Positions 1 through 6,785 of a stretch of 10,829 bases of DNA are shown piece by piece. The DNA comes from Clostridiales bacterium (GTDB lineage: Bacteria; Bacillota; Clostridia; Christensenellales; Aristaeellaceae): contig JALFHA010000365.1 in NCBI GenBank assembly GCA_022776785.1, positions 1-10,829 on the forward strand, read 5' to 3'. Every line of letters starts with the position of its first letter. Position 1 is the first letter of the stretch. The position numbers and the translations under genes were made by a program. Under the pieces are notes generated by a model. It did no database searches, had not been told where the DNA came from, and saw only the letters and a program-made list of their open reading frames with translations.

Positions 1-25
1 CGCCGTTCATCGCGGCAGTGGTGAC

Positions 26-54
26 AGTATACCTCGACTTTCCCCGATTGTCAA
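26..54 (-). promoter_or_regulatory. strong sigma-A-type promoter firing out of the left edge
   Basis: Read on the minus strand there is a perfect -35 TTGACA (49-54), a 17-base spacer and a -10 TATACT (26-31). Short A-tracts lie just upstream of the -35, like an UP element, and the bases after the -10 are GC-rich. This is seen directly. The transcript would start near position 19 and leave the window, so its gene is not visible. The A-tracts and GC-rich discriminator resemble rRNA/tRNA promoters, which is inference only. An ATG at 8-10 has no Shine-Dalgarno sequence. Confidence 0.75.
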
Positions 55-264
55 CACCTTTTTACACGGTTTTTCACCGCTTCTGTGCTCTCTTTCGCCA
101 AAAACACGAACATTTTATCGCAATACTCGCGTCATTTTTCGGCATTATCCGCCATTCTTCCGCCGCTTTTGTTCACGATTCATCCACAATCCCGCATCAA
201 ACACGAACGATTGACTTGAGAAAAAAAATTCAAAAAAACTTTATGCCGCTCCCGCTTTCAAATG
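55..264. other. AT-rich intergenic spacer, no gene seen
   Basis: This stretch lies between the leftward promoter and the terminator of the zinc-ribbon gene. It is rich in A and T runs and holds no coding region with a credible start and family match. The motif ACACGAAC occurs twice (near 104 and 200). One sequence near 183 differs by one base from a DnaA box but stands alone. No other structure is supported. Confidence 0.6.
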
Positions 265-292
265 AAAAACCCCTCCAGATAGCTCTGGAGAG
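265..292 (-). terminator. Rho-independent terminator of the zinc-ribbon gene
   Basis: Read on the minus strand, a 7-bp stem (CTCCAGA, 273-279, with TCTGGAG, 284-290) with a 4-base loop is followed by GGGTTTTT. It starts about 25 bases past the stop codon of the zinc-ribbon gene, the right place for an intrinsic terminator. On the plus strand no T-run follows the stem, so it works in one direction only. Confidence 0.85.
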
Positions 293-314
293 GAAAATCT
301 GCTTTCACCGCAAA

Positions 315-605
315 TCAATAGCGGGGCGCGCGATGCGCAGCAAAGCAATCACGGCAATAAACAGGCTTATCACCGCGCGGCTGGAAGGGAACCTGCGTCT
401 CCTTGCCGCAGTCGGCGCAGATCGCAGTGAACATCTCGCGCTGCGGGCGGGCATTGCCATTCTGCGCACGGAACGCAGCACGGCACTCCGGGCAGCGGCG
501 CGGCTTGTTCTGGAAGCCCTTTTCCGCGTAGAAAGCCTGCTCGGAAGCACTGAAGATGAATTCCTTGCCGCAATCGCGGCAAACGAGAGTCTCGTCCTGA
601 TACAT
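315..605 (-). CDS. double zinc-ribbon protein (zf-trcl plus CxxC-x17-CxxC)
   Basis: A 96-residue cytosolic protein with two treble-clef-like zinc modules. The first has cysteines at 9, 12, 38 and 41 (CxxC-x25-CxxC) and includes the DCGKEFIF and EQAFY segments typical of the 'probable zinc-ribbon domain' family (zf-trcl). The second has cysteines at 63, 66, 84 and 87, giving exactly CxxC-x17-CxxC. All eight cysteines are present, so both sites should bind zinc. The start is well supported: AGGAGG at 614-619 lies 8 bases before the ATG. Such small proteins are common in Clostridia and their molecular role is not established; nucleic-acid binding is a guess from the fold. The gene stands alone, with its own terminator at 265-292, and is divergent from the XRE regulator. 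No signal peptide or membrane segment is seen. Confidence 0.9.
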   Translation of the reverse strand: MYQDETLVCRDCGKEFIFSASEQAFYAEKGFQNKPRRCPECRAAFRAQNGNARPQREMFTAICADCGKETQVPFQPRGDKPVYCRDCFAAHRAPRY

Positions 606-613
606 AGCTGTAT

Positions 614-619
614 CCTCCT
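614..619 (-). promoter_or_regulatory. ribosome binding site of the zinc-ribbon gene
   Basis: A perfect AGGAGG on the minus strand, 8 bases before the ATG at 605. It fixes the start codon of the 96-residue protein. It overlaps the stop codon of the small upstream reading frame at 618-698. Confidence 0.85.
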
Positions 620-698
620 AAAATTGATTAACCTTCAACCGATTGGCACTCAGCCAGACTTCCTGATGGCGGCGCGAAGGCGAATCCAAGGAGGCCAT
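618..698 (-). CDS. possible 26-codon leader ORF upstream of the zinc-ribbon gene
   Basis: Within the 5' leader of the zinc-ribbon gene, an ATG at 696-698 opens a 26-codon frame whose TAG stop (618-620) overlaps the AGGAGG that serves the next gene. That layout would suit translational coupling. The peptide begins MASLDSPSRRHQEVW and has no recognisable family. There is no clear Shine-Dalgarno sequence before its ATG, which counts against translation. A chance frame of this length is quite possible, so this is recorded only as a candidate. Confidence 0.2.
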   Translation of the reverse strand: MASLDSPSRRHQEVWLSANRLKVNQF

Positions 699-734
699 GT
701 TGGTGATGAGATTACGATCGTTTAGGTCGAAAGT

Positions 735-740
735 AGTATA
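735..740 (-). promoter_or_regulatory. putative -10 element for the zinc-ribbon gene
   Basis: TATACT on the minus strand lies in an AT-rich gap upstream of the zinc-ribbon gene. Transcription from it would give a leader of about 120 bases. No good -35 sequence is found 16-18 bases upstream, so the promoter is only partly supported. Confidence 0.4.
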
Positions 741-820
741 CCACAGCGCGCAAAAAAGTTCCAGTCTTTTTCTCGATTTCGTTGTGAATTTCAGGTTTTT
801 GCGTTTTTTTGCCCGCCATC

Positions 821-849
821 AAAAGGGTTTTTCCCTTTTCGCTGCGAAA
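821..849. promoter_or_regulatory. two tandem palindromes, candidate operator for the XRE regulator
   Basis: Two perfect inverted repeats sit side by side, 65-90 bases before the XRE gene. The first is AAAAGGG (821-827) with CCCTTTT (833-839) around TTTTT. The second is TTTCGC (837-842) with GCGAAA (844-849) around a single T. A weak -10-like TACTAT follows at 855-860, so the palindromes would fall at or near the -35 region of that possible promoter. XRE-family repressors usually bind such dyads and often control themselves; that part is inference. The first palindrome could simply be an RNA hairpin. Confidence 0.4.
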
Positions 850-913
850 TAGTGTACTATGATCTTCCTGCAATTCCTCCCCTTTAATTCTGCCGAAAGG
901 AAGGCTACTGTTG

Positions 914-1324
914 ATGAAGGTAGACTATATCGGCCTTGGCCGACGTATCCGTGCCAGGCGAAAGGCCCTGGGTATGACGCAGGAGCAGCTGGCTGAGCTG
1001 TCCGGTCTTTCCGATGTCTATGTCGGGCAGATTGAGCGCGCCATACGCATCCCAAGTCTGAGCACGGTGATTTGCTTCTGTTATGCGCTGGAAATCAGCC
1101 CCAATGAGTTGATGTGCGATTCGCTTCCCGAGAGCTGCTTCGCCTCTGCGGAAAAGCCGCTGAAGCTGCGTCAAGTGCCCTGCATGCTGCACAACACGCT
1201 CACCAACTGGCTCAGCACCGATCTCCCCGATCAGTCGATGCTCGGTGAAGCGCCCGCAGATCTGAGCAAGCTCCCACCCATTGGCTTTATCACGCTCAGC
1301 GAGGATATACTCCCTCCAAGCTGA
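914..1324 (+). CDS. XRE-family helix-turn-helix transcriptional regulator
   Basis: A 136-residue DNA-binding protein. Residues 7-62 form a Cro/C1-type helix-turn-helix domain. The core MTQEQLAELSGLSDVYVGQI (21-40) has the classic TQEQLAE second helix and a recognition helix ending in IER, followed by PSLSTVICFCYALEISPNEL. Residues 63-136 have no recognised fold, are proline-rich near the end (LPPIGFITLSEDILPPS) and contain no membrane segment. AAGGAAGG (897-904) precedes the start. I chose ATG 914 (9-base spacing) over the adjoining TTG 911 (6 bases), which would add one residue. The gene is convergent with yqeY and stands alone, so its targets cannot be read from its neighbours. Autoregulation through the palindromes at 821-849 is plausible. 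No phage or conjugative genes are seen nearby. Confidence 0.88.
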   Translation: MKVDYIGLGRRIRARRKALGMTQEQLAELSGLSDVYVGQIERAIRIPSLSTVICFCYALEISPNELMCDSLPESCFASAEKPLKLRQVPCMLHNTLTNWLSTDLPDQSMLGEAPADLSKLPPIGFITLSEDILPPS

Positions 1325-1382
1325 CAATGCATCATAGGCTGTACCAGCTTTTTGAAGCATACGCAGTATCTGTGCCAAACTC

Positions 1383-1422
1383 AAAAACAGGTGCGATTCC
1401 CCTGCTTCTCAGGATGCGCACC
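1383..1422 (-). terminator. probable terminator of yqeY
   Basis: On the minus strand, GGTGCG and CGCACC (1417-1422 with 1390-1395) form an outer stem, and CCTG/CAGG an inner one, with an internal loop between. TGTTTTTG follows. It lies about 30 bases past the yqeY stop codon. The T-run is short and the stem imperfect, so strength is uncertain. It also lies between two convergent genes, but the plus strand offers no T-run. Confidence 0.6.
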
Positions 1423-1449
1423 CGTTTCGCCTGTATAGCCCGACGTGTC

Positions 1450-1896
1450 TCAGCCGAAATACGTCCCCAGCACGCGGTTGACCAGCGCGCCGTCCGCCTT
1501 GCCCTTGACACGCGGCATCAGCGTCTTCATGATCTTTCCCTTGTCCTTCGCCGTCGGCTGAGCGATGGCCAGCTCCGCGAGCACCGCGTCAATCTCCGCA
1601 CGAATTTCACCCTCGTCCATCAGTCTGGGCGCGAATTCGCTGTACACGCTGATGCGCAGCTTCGCCTCCTCGATGATGTCCGTTCGGTCCGCCGGCGTCG
1701 CCTCCACGGTCTCCTGCGCCTGCTTGATCTCCCGGAAGATGACGGCATTCTCCTCCTCCTCGGTCAGATCAGCGCGCTTGTCAATCATTTTGCTCTTGAG
1801 CGCGGAGAGCAGCAGGGAAAGCGCATCCTTGCGCGCCTTGTCCTTGTCCTTCATGGCCTGCATCATGGCCGCGCGAACCGTATCGATCTTGCTCAT
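1450..1896 (-). CDS. yqeY: GatB/YqeY domain-containing protein
   Basis: A 148-residue cytosolic protein matching the usual length of stand-alone YqeY proteins. The helical N-terminal part (MSKIDTVRAAMMQAMKDKDK) and the C-terminal GKIMKTLMPRVKGKADGALV segment are typical of the family. The fold matches the tail domain of GatB, the amidotransferase subunit that makes Gln-tRNA and Asn-tRNA, so a tRNA-related role is often proposed, but the function is not firmly known. The frame stays open upstream to 1953, but I chose ATG 1896. AAAGGA lies about 9 bases before it, and the promoter at 1969-1997 would leave a normal leader. In many Bacillota yqeY follows rpsU, which is not the case here. Confidence 0.92.
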   Translation of the reverse strand: MSKIDTVRAAMMQAMKDKDKARKDALSLLLSALKSKMIDKRADLTEEEENAVIFREIKQAQETVEATPADRTDIIEEAKLRISVYSEFAPRLMDEGEIRAEIDAVLAELAIAQPTAKDKGKIMKTLMPRVKGKADGALVNRVLGTYFG

Positions 1897-1968
1897 AAGC
1901 TCTTTTCCTTTCTTGCCACGGGCGGCAGTACGGCATAGCCCGTTCCTGCTCACCCGGGATTTGGCAAA

Positions 1969-1997
1969 ATCTTACCACGCGCCAGCCGGAAAATCAA
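1969..1997 (-). promoter_or_regulatory. extended -10 promoter of yqeY
   Basis: On the minus strand a -35 TTGATT (1992-1997) is followed by exactly 17 bases and a -10 TAAGAT (1969-1974). A TG one base upstream of the -10 makes it an extended -10 element. The predicted leader is about 65 bases. An inverted repeat GCCAG/CTGGC (1981-1985, 2002-2006) overlaps the -35 region, but may be chance. Confidence 0.65.
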
Positions 1998-2097
1998 CCC
2001 CCTGGCGGATGGGAGATCGCTCATTTGGGTCGCAATGCCTTTCTGTATTCTCCCCCCTGTCAGCTTTTATGCATTTGTGAAAGGACTGTCATTTTCA

Positions 2098-2712
2098 ATG
2101 AATCGTTTGTCGCAAACCGTTCAGGGCGTCATGGCCGGGCTGCTCATCATCCTCGGCTGCGCCGTATACCTCGCCAGCGCCAGCGTCTATGCCGGAGCGC
2201 TGCTCTTCTGCGTCGCGCTGCTGGGCATCTGCATGATGGGCTACGCGCTGTTCACGGGGAAGGTCGGTTTCCTCGCCGAGCGCTGCACGCGCAGCGACGT
2301 GGAGGCTGTTCTGCTCGCGCTGCTGGGCAACGCGCTGGGCACGCTGTGCTTTGGCACGCTTCTGCGGCTCGGTCTGCCCGCACTCTCTCAGAGGGCCTCC
2401 GAGCTGTGCGCCGCCAAGCTCGCCCAGCCGCTCACGCAGGCGCTGATTCGCGCGTTCTTCTGCGGCGTGCTGATGTATCTGGCCGTCGCCATCTTCCGCA
2501 CCAAGGCCAGCGCGCTGGGCATCTTCCTGTGCGTGCCCGCGTTCATTCTCAGCGGCTTTGAGCACTCCATCGCAGACATGGGCTATTTCGCCGTTGCAGG
2601 TGTGTTCAGCGGCCGCACGCTCGCCTTTCTCGCCGCCGTTATCATAGGCAATGCGCTCGGCGGACTCACGCTGCCGCTGCTCGCGCGCTTGAGCAGCCCT
2701 TCCTCCAGATAA
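2098..2712 (+). CDS. compact formate/nitrite transporter (FNT) family membrane protein
   Basis: A 204-residue integral membrane protein with about six hydrophobic segments (near 8-27, 30-50, 69-91, 113-133, 137-153 and 172-196). Family marks are LFTGK at 51-55, matching the FNT omega-loop region, and GFEHSIADM at 153-161, matching GFEHSVANM of FocA. The pore histidine is present (His156). FocA/NirC proteins move formate, nitrite or hydrosulfide across the inner membrane and assemble as pentamers; the substrate here cannot be read from sequence. Usual length is about 250-290, so this copy is short, mostly at the N-terminus and in the loops. ATG 2098 was chosen because the membrane segments begin there. 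AAAGGA lies about 13 bases upstream, a rather long spacing. ATG 2035 would add 21 residues without a clear family match. Confidence 0.75.
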   Translation: MNRLSQTVQGVMAGLLIILGCAVYLASASVYAGALLFCVALLGICMMGYALFTGKVGFLAERCTRSDVEAVLLALLGNALGTLCFGTLLRLGLPALSQRASELCAAKLAQPLTQALIRAFFCGVLMYLAVAIFRTKASALGIFLCVPAFILSGFEHSIADMGYFAVAGVFSGRTLAFLAAVIIGNALGGLTLPLLARLSSPSSR

Positions 2713-2728
2713 ACCGCACTGAATAACG

Positions 2729-2771
2729 CAGGCGGAAGCCCGGGTGAATCCCTCGCTTCCGCCTGTTTTTT
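2729..2771 (+). terminator. strong Rho-independent terminator after the FNT gene
   Basis: A perfect 10-bp stem, CAGGCGGAAG (2729-2738) with CTTCCGCCTG (2756-2765), encloses a 17-base loop and is followed by six Ts. It ends the FNT transcript. The last two T positions also form part of the malQ stop codon (TTA on the plus strand at 2770-2772), so the two convergent genes nearly share this element. Read leftward, no real T-run follows, so it may terminate malQ only weakly. Confidence 0.92.
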
Positions 2772-4287
2772 ATTTGTTCGCCCAGTTCATCCTGCCGTAG
2801 CGCATGGTGACGGTGCGCGCCCACTGCGCGACCTCCGGCGTCAGGCTGCCCGGCCTGAGCCTCCAGCGCCAGTTTTCCCCGACCGTCGAGGGCTGGTTCA
2901 TCCGGCAGCTGTTGTCAAGCCCCAGATAATCCTGAATCGGAATGATGCATGTTGCGGCGCAGCTCATCATCGCTGCGCTCACCAGCACGCGATACATCTC
3001 GCCGTCCGGCGTGCTGTCGTTGCAGAGATAATCGCGCACGAGCCTCTTTTCATCTTCAGTCAGCCCCGCAAACCAGCCAGCAATCGTCTCATTGTCGTGC
3101 GTGCCGGTGTAGACGACGCAGTTTTCATGATAGTTGTGCGGCAGATAATCGTTGGCTGCACCCGTATCGTTCACATCGAACGCAAATTGCAGCACCTTCA
3201 TGTTCGGGAAGCCGCTGTCGCGCACGAGGCGCCGCACACCCTCGGTCATATAGCCCAGATCCTCGGCGATGACGTCCTTGTGCCCCAGGCTGCGCTCCAC
3301 CTGCCAGAACAGGTCCATGCCCGGTCCCTTCTCCCAATGGCCGCTGAGCGCGGTATCGCTGCCGTTGGGGATGGAATAGTACTCGTCAAAGCCGCGGAAG
3401 TGATCGATGCGCACCACGTCGTAGAGCCGGAAGCTCTGCCAGATGCGCGAGGTCCACCAGCTGTAGCCCGTGCGCCTGTGCGCCTCCCAGCGGTAGAGCG
3501 GATTCTTCCAGATCTGCCCTGTCGCTGAGAAGCTGTCCGGCGGGCATCCCGCGATGGCCTGCGGCCTGCCGTCTCCATCCATCTGGAACAGCTCGGTATG
3601 CGCCCAGACGTCCGCGCTGTCGGGCGAGACATAGATGGGCATGTCGCCGATGATGCGGATATTCCGGCTGTTGGCATAGGCGTGCAGCGCATTCCACTGC
3701 TCGAAGAACTTGAACTGCATGTACTGCTGGAACTCCACGTCGTAGTACAGCTCCCTGCGGTAGTAATCCAGCGCAAAGCCCCAGTGCATCCGGATATCCT
3801 GCGGCCACTGCTGATAGGGCACGCCGCCGAAGAACGACTTGACCGCCATAAACAGCGAGTAATCCGCCAGCCACCAGTTGTTTTCCTCCACGAAGCGCAG
3901 GAAGGCCGGATTGTGGCTCACGTCGCTGCGCTCGTAAGCCAGATGCAGAAGGCGCAGCCGCTCCTCATGCAGGCGGTCAAAGTCCACCCGCTGCTCATCG
4001 CTGCCGAAATCAGCTGCGTCGCACTCCTCCTGCGTCAGCACGCCCTCCTCAATCAGCGCTTCAAGGCTGATGAGGTACGGATTGCCCGCAAACGCGGAAT
4101 ACGACTGATACGGCGAATCGCCGGACTCGCCGTAGCTCGTCGGCCCCAGCGGCAGGATCTGCCAATAGGTCTGGCCCGCGTCGGCGAGCCAATCCACGAA
4201 ATCATAAGCGCTTTTAGAAAAACAGCCGATGCCATACTTGCCCGGCAGGCTCGTCACGGAAAGCAGCACGCCTGCTGATCTGCTCAT
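2770..4287 (-). CDS. malQ: 4-alpha-glucanotransferase (amylomaltase, GH77)
   Basis: A 505-residue cytosolic enzyme, full length for bacterial amylomaltase. It transfers maltosyl and longer glucan units between maltooligosaccharides, releasing glucose and lengthening short chains so that the phosphorylase can use them. The N-terminus GVLLSVTSLPGKYGIGCF and the segment QILPLGP are typical. Catalytic motifs are complete: RIDHFRGF with nucleophile Asp295, AEDLG with acid/base Glu342, and GTHDNETI with transition-state Asp398. NQPSTVGENWRWR near 464-476 is also a family mark. GGGGGAG (4295-4301) lies 7 bases before the ATG. The gene is last in the minus-strand group, 100 bases after glgP. That gap is GC-rich and shows no convincing promoter, so read-through from glgP is likely. 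Confidence 0.97.
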   Translation of the reverse strand: MSRSAGVLLSVTSLPGKYGIGCFSKSAYDFVDWLADAGQTYWQILPLGPTSYGESGDSPYQSYSAFAGNPYLISLEALIEEGVLTQEECDAADFGSDEQRVDFDRLHEERLRLLHLAYERSDVSHNPAFLRFVEENNWWLADYSLFMAVKSFFGGVPYQQWPQDIRMHWGFALDYYRRELYYDVEFQQYMQFKFFEQWNALHAYANSRNIRIIGDMPIYVSPDSADVWAHTELFQMDGDGRPQAIAGCPPDSFSATGQIWKNPLYRWEAHRRTGYSWWTSRIWQSFRLYDVVRIDHFRGFDEYYSIPNGSDTALSGHWEKGPGMDLFWQVERSLGHKDVIAEDLGYMTEGVRRLVRDSGFPNMKVLQFAFDVNDTGAANDYLPHNYHENCVVYTGTHDNETIAGWFAGLTEDEKRLVRDYLCNDSTPDGEMYRVLVSAAMMSCAATCIIPIQDYLGLDNSCRMNQPSTVGENWRWRLRPGSLTPEVAQWARTVTMRYGRMNWANK

Positions 4288-4387
4288 AGGTATTCTCCCC
4301 CTTGCTCGTCATCCCCGGCGCGCGGCGCTGAGCACGCACGCTTCGCATGTCCTGTATTTCGACACGGCGCACGCGCAATCCTGCCCG

Positions 4388-6661
4388 TCACAGCCGCCAG
4401 ATTTCCTCATTGTACTGCGCAATCGTCCTGTCGGAGGAAAAATAGCCGGATTTGGCAATATTCACCAGCATCATTTTCGCCCAGCCCATTCTGTCCTCGT
4501 AGCGCTCAAGCAGCGCGCGCTTGACCCGAATGTAGTCCTGCAGATCGAGCAGCGCCATGAAATAATCCTTCTTTGTCAGATTGTCATGCAGGCGCGCAAG
4601 GCTCTCCCTGTCGCCGACAGCCGTCAGCTCGTCGCCTGTGATGAAGTCGAGCAGAGGCTTGATTTCCGGGCGCGCGGCATACTCGGCGGGCTTGTAGCCG
4701 CCGCTCTCATACAGGGCAATCACCTCATCGGAGTGCCTGCCGAACACGGCGATATTCTCCTCCCCGACCAGCTCGTGAATCTCCACATTTGCGCCGTCGA
4801 GCGTGCCCAGTGTCACCGCGCCGTTAGCCATGAATTTCATGTTGCCCGTGCCGCTGGCCTCCTTGGAGGCGAGGCTGATCTGCTCAGAGATATCGCACGC
4901 CGGAATGACCGCCTCCGCGGAAGTCACGTCATAGTTCTCGATCATGACGATATTCAGGTGTTTGTTCACCTGCGCGTCGCGGCGCACCAGCTCGCTCAGG
5001 CAAAGAATCAGGTGGATGATATCCTTGGCCGCCTCGTAGGCCGGCGCGGCCTTTGCGCCGAAGATCATCGTCACCGGGCGCGCAGGCACGCGTCCCGCGC
5101 GGATCTCCAGAATCGTATGGATAGCCCAGAGCGCGTTCATCTGCTGGCGCTTGTACTCGTGCAGGCGCTTGACCTGCACGTCAAAGACGGAATCGGGGTC
5201 AATCCGCACCCCCTGCCGCCGCTCGAGGAACGACGAAAGCGCAGCCTTGTTTTCCCGCTTGATGGCCAGCAGGGCCTTGAGCACGCCCTCGTCCTGCCGG
5301 AAGGCGAGCAGCTTCTCCAGCTCGCGCGCATCGCGGCGGAAGCCCGCCCCGATGACCGTCTCCAGATACGCCGTCAGCGGCTGATTGCAGTGCTCGAGCC
5401 AGCGGCGCAGCGTGATGCCGTTCGTCTTGTTGTTGAATTTGCCCGGATACAGCCTGTCGAACGCCGCCAGCTCGGATTCCTTCAGGATTTTCGTGTGCAG
5501 CGCGGCCACGCCGTTGACGCTGAAGCCGTAGTGAATGTCGATGTGCGCCATGTGCACGACGTCGTGCGCGTCGATGATCTGCACGCTCTCATCCTTGATT
5601 TTTGCGCGGATGCGCCGGTCAAGCTCACGGATGATGGGCACAATCGGCGCCGCCGCGCGCTCGAGGAAGCGCATCGGCCACTTTTCAAGCGCCTCGGCGA
5701 GGATCGTGTGGTTCGTATAGGCGCACGTCCTTTCCACCTCGGCGATGGCCGCGTCCATGCTCATCCCGTGCTCCTGCGTCAGCAGGCGGATGAGCTCGGG
5801 GATCAGCATCGTCGGGTGCGTGTCGTTGATCTGCACGACGACGTGCTCATGCAGGCGCTCAGGCGCATAGCCGCGCTCCGCCAGCTCCTTCAGGATCAGC
5901 TGCGCCGTGCAGGAGACCATGAAATACTGCTGATAGACGCGCAACAGCCTGCCGTCCTCGTCGCTGTCGTCGGGATAGAGGAAGAGCGTCAGGTTGTGCT
6001 CGATGTCGGTCTTGTCAAAGGCGATGCCATCCCGAATGATGCCCTCGTCAACTGTGTCGAGGTCAAACAGGTGCAGCGTGTTTTTCCCGCCGTTCGCGCC
6101 GGGAATATCCACGTCGCGCATCGTCGCCTCCACCGTCTTTTCGCCCAGCACGACCGGGAAGCGTACGTCCGTTTTGCGCAGCCAGCCCTCGCCCTGCATC
6201 CACGGGTCGGGCGTCTCGCACTGCTTGTTCCCCACAAAGGTCTGGTGAAACAGGCCATCGTGATAGCACAGGCCTGCGCCGTCGCCGCACAACCCCAGCG
6301 CCGCGATGGAGTCAAGGAAGCACGCCGCCAGCCGCCCGAGGCCACCGTTGCCCAGCGAGGGCTCGCGTTCCTGCTCCTCGATGCGCGAAAGCGCCACGCC
6401 GTAGCGCGCCAGCACGGTTTTCGCCTCGTCAAACAGCCCCAGCGCGATCAGGTTGTTGGAGAGCAGCTTGCCCATCAAAAACTCCGCCGAGACGTAGTAG
6501 AGCTTTTTCTTTCCTTCGATTTTGGGTCTGCTTTCCAGCTCCTCGCGCACGAGCGCTGCCAGCGCGGCGTAAATCTGCGCGTCGTCGGCCGTGCCCAGCG
6601 TCTCGCCGAACTGCCTGCCCAGAATTACATTCAATCGCTTTTCCATCGATTTGATGTCCAT
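4388..6661 (-). CDS. glgP: glycogen/maltodextrin phosphorylase (GT35)
   Basis: A 757-residue cytosolic enzyme that removes terminal glucose from alpha-1,4-glucans as glucose-1-phosphate, using phosphate and pyridoxal phosphate. Family marks: KKLYYVSAEFLMG (52-64), SLGNGGLGRLAACF (102-115), QINDTHP (277-283), KRLHEYKRQ (498-506) and EASGTGNMKF (601-610), whose Lys609 should hold the pyridoxal phosphate. The length is slightly short of the 800 or so residues of the E. coli enzymes, as in many Bacillota. TNGITLRRWL (413-422) has Leu where E. coli enzymes have Pro. The start is uncertain: GAAAGG (6662-6667) directly abuts ATG 6661 with no spacing, while the ATG of Met6 (6644-6646) lies 15 bases from it. 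The 221-base gap before it, which carries a palindromic repeat, may hold a separate promoter, but I see no good one. Confidence 0.97.
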   Translation of the reverse strand: MDIKSMEKRLNVILGRQFGETLGTADDAQIYAALAALVREELESRPKIEGKKKLYYVSAEFLMGKLLSNNLIALGLFDEAKTVLARYGVALSRIEEQEREPSLGNGGLGRLAACFLDSIAALGLCGDGAGLCYHDGLFHQTFVGNKQCETPDPWMQGEGWLRKTDVRFPVVLGEKTVEATMRDVDIPGANGGKNTLHLFDLDTVDEGIIRDGIAFDKTDIEHNLTLFLYPDDSDEDGRLLRVYQQYFMVSCTAQLILKELAERGYAPERLHEHVVVQINDTHPTMLIPELIRLLTQEHGMSMDAAIAEVERTCAYTNHTILAEALEKWPMRFLERAAAPIVPIIRELDRRIRAKIKDESVQIIDAHDVVHMAHIDIHYGFSVNGVAALHTKILKESELAAFDRLYPGKFNNKTNGITLRRWLEHCNQPLTAYLETVIGAGFRRDARELEKLLAFRQDEGVLKALLAIKRENKAALSSFLERRQGVRIDPDSVFDVQVKRLHEYKRQQMNALWAIHTILEIRAGRVPARPVTMIFGAKAAPAYEAAKDIIHLILCLSELVRRDAQVNKHLNIVMIENYDVTSAEAVIPACDISEQISLASKEASGTGNMKFMANGAVTLGTLDGANVEIHELVGEENIAVFGRHSDEVIALYESGGYKPAEYAARPEIKPLLDFITGDELTAVGDRESLARLHDNLTKKDYFMALLDLQDYIRVKRALLERYEDRMGWAKMMLVNIAKSGYFSSDRTIAQYNEEIWRL

Positions 6662-6785
6662 CCTTTCTATCGGTGCGCCATCGGGCGTCTCATATCATTC
6701 TCAATTCAAACTGAGCCATCACAGATTCACCGTCAGGTATCGCTGCACTCCCTGACTGCTTTGGCAGAATGGCTGCGCAGATCAA
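6662..6785. other. glgP upstream region with small hairpins
   Basis: This is the glgP-proximal half of the pullulanase-glgP gap. Short inverted repeats follow each other: GTCAGG/CCTGAC (6732-6737, 6751-6756) and CTGC/GCAG (6756-6759, 6764-6767). On the minus strand I found no -35/-10 pair of good quality. The hairpins could belong to a leader RNA of glgP or to an extended form of the neighbouring repeat; the sequence does not decide. Confidence 0.35.

Noticed and set aside
183..192. Possible DnaA box, near-match to TTATCCACA
   Set aside because: A single copy with one mismatch; an origin needs a cluster and the usual neighbouring genes.
18..725. 235-codon plus-strand frame over the zinc-ribbon gene
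   Set aside because: It runs through an AT-rich spacer, a terminator and the antisense of a well-supported gene, with no family match.
905..1384. 159-codon minus-strand frame opposite the XRE regulator
   Set aside because: The plus-strand frame carries a clear helix-turn-helix with a ribosome binding site; the opposite frame matches nothing.
1327..1938. 203-codon plus-strand frame antisense to yqeY
   Set aside because: The minus-strand gene has family motifs, promoter and ribosome binding site; the antisense protein is Arg/Leu/His-rich and unrecognised.
2046..2051. TATTCT as -10 of an FNT promoter
   Set aside because: The best -35 at suitable spacing matches only half of TTGACA; too weak to list as a feature.
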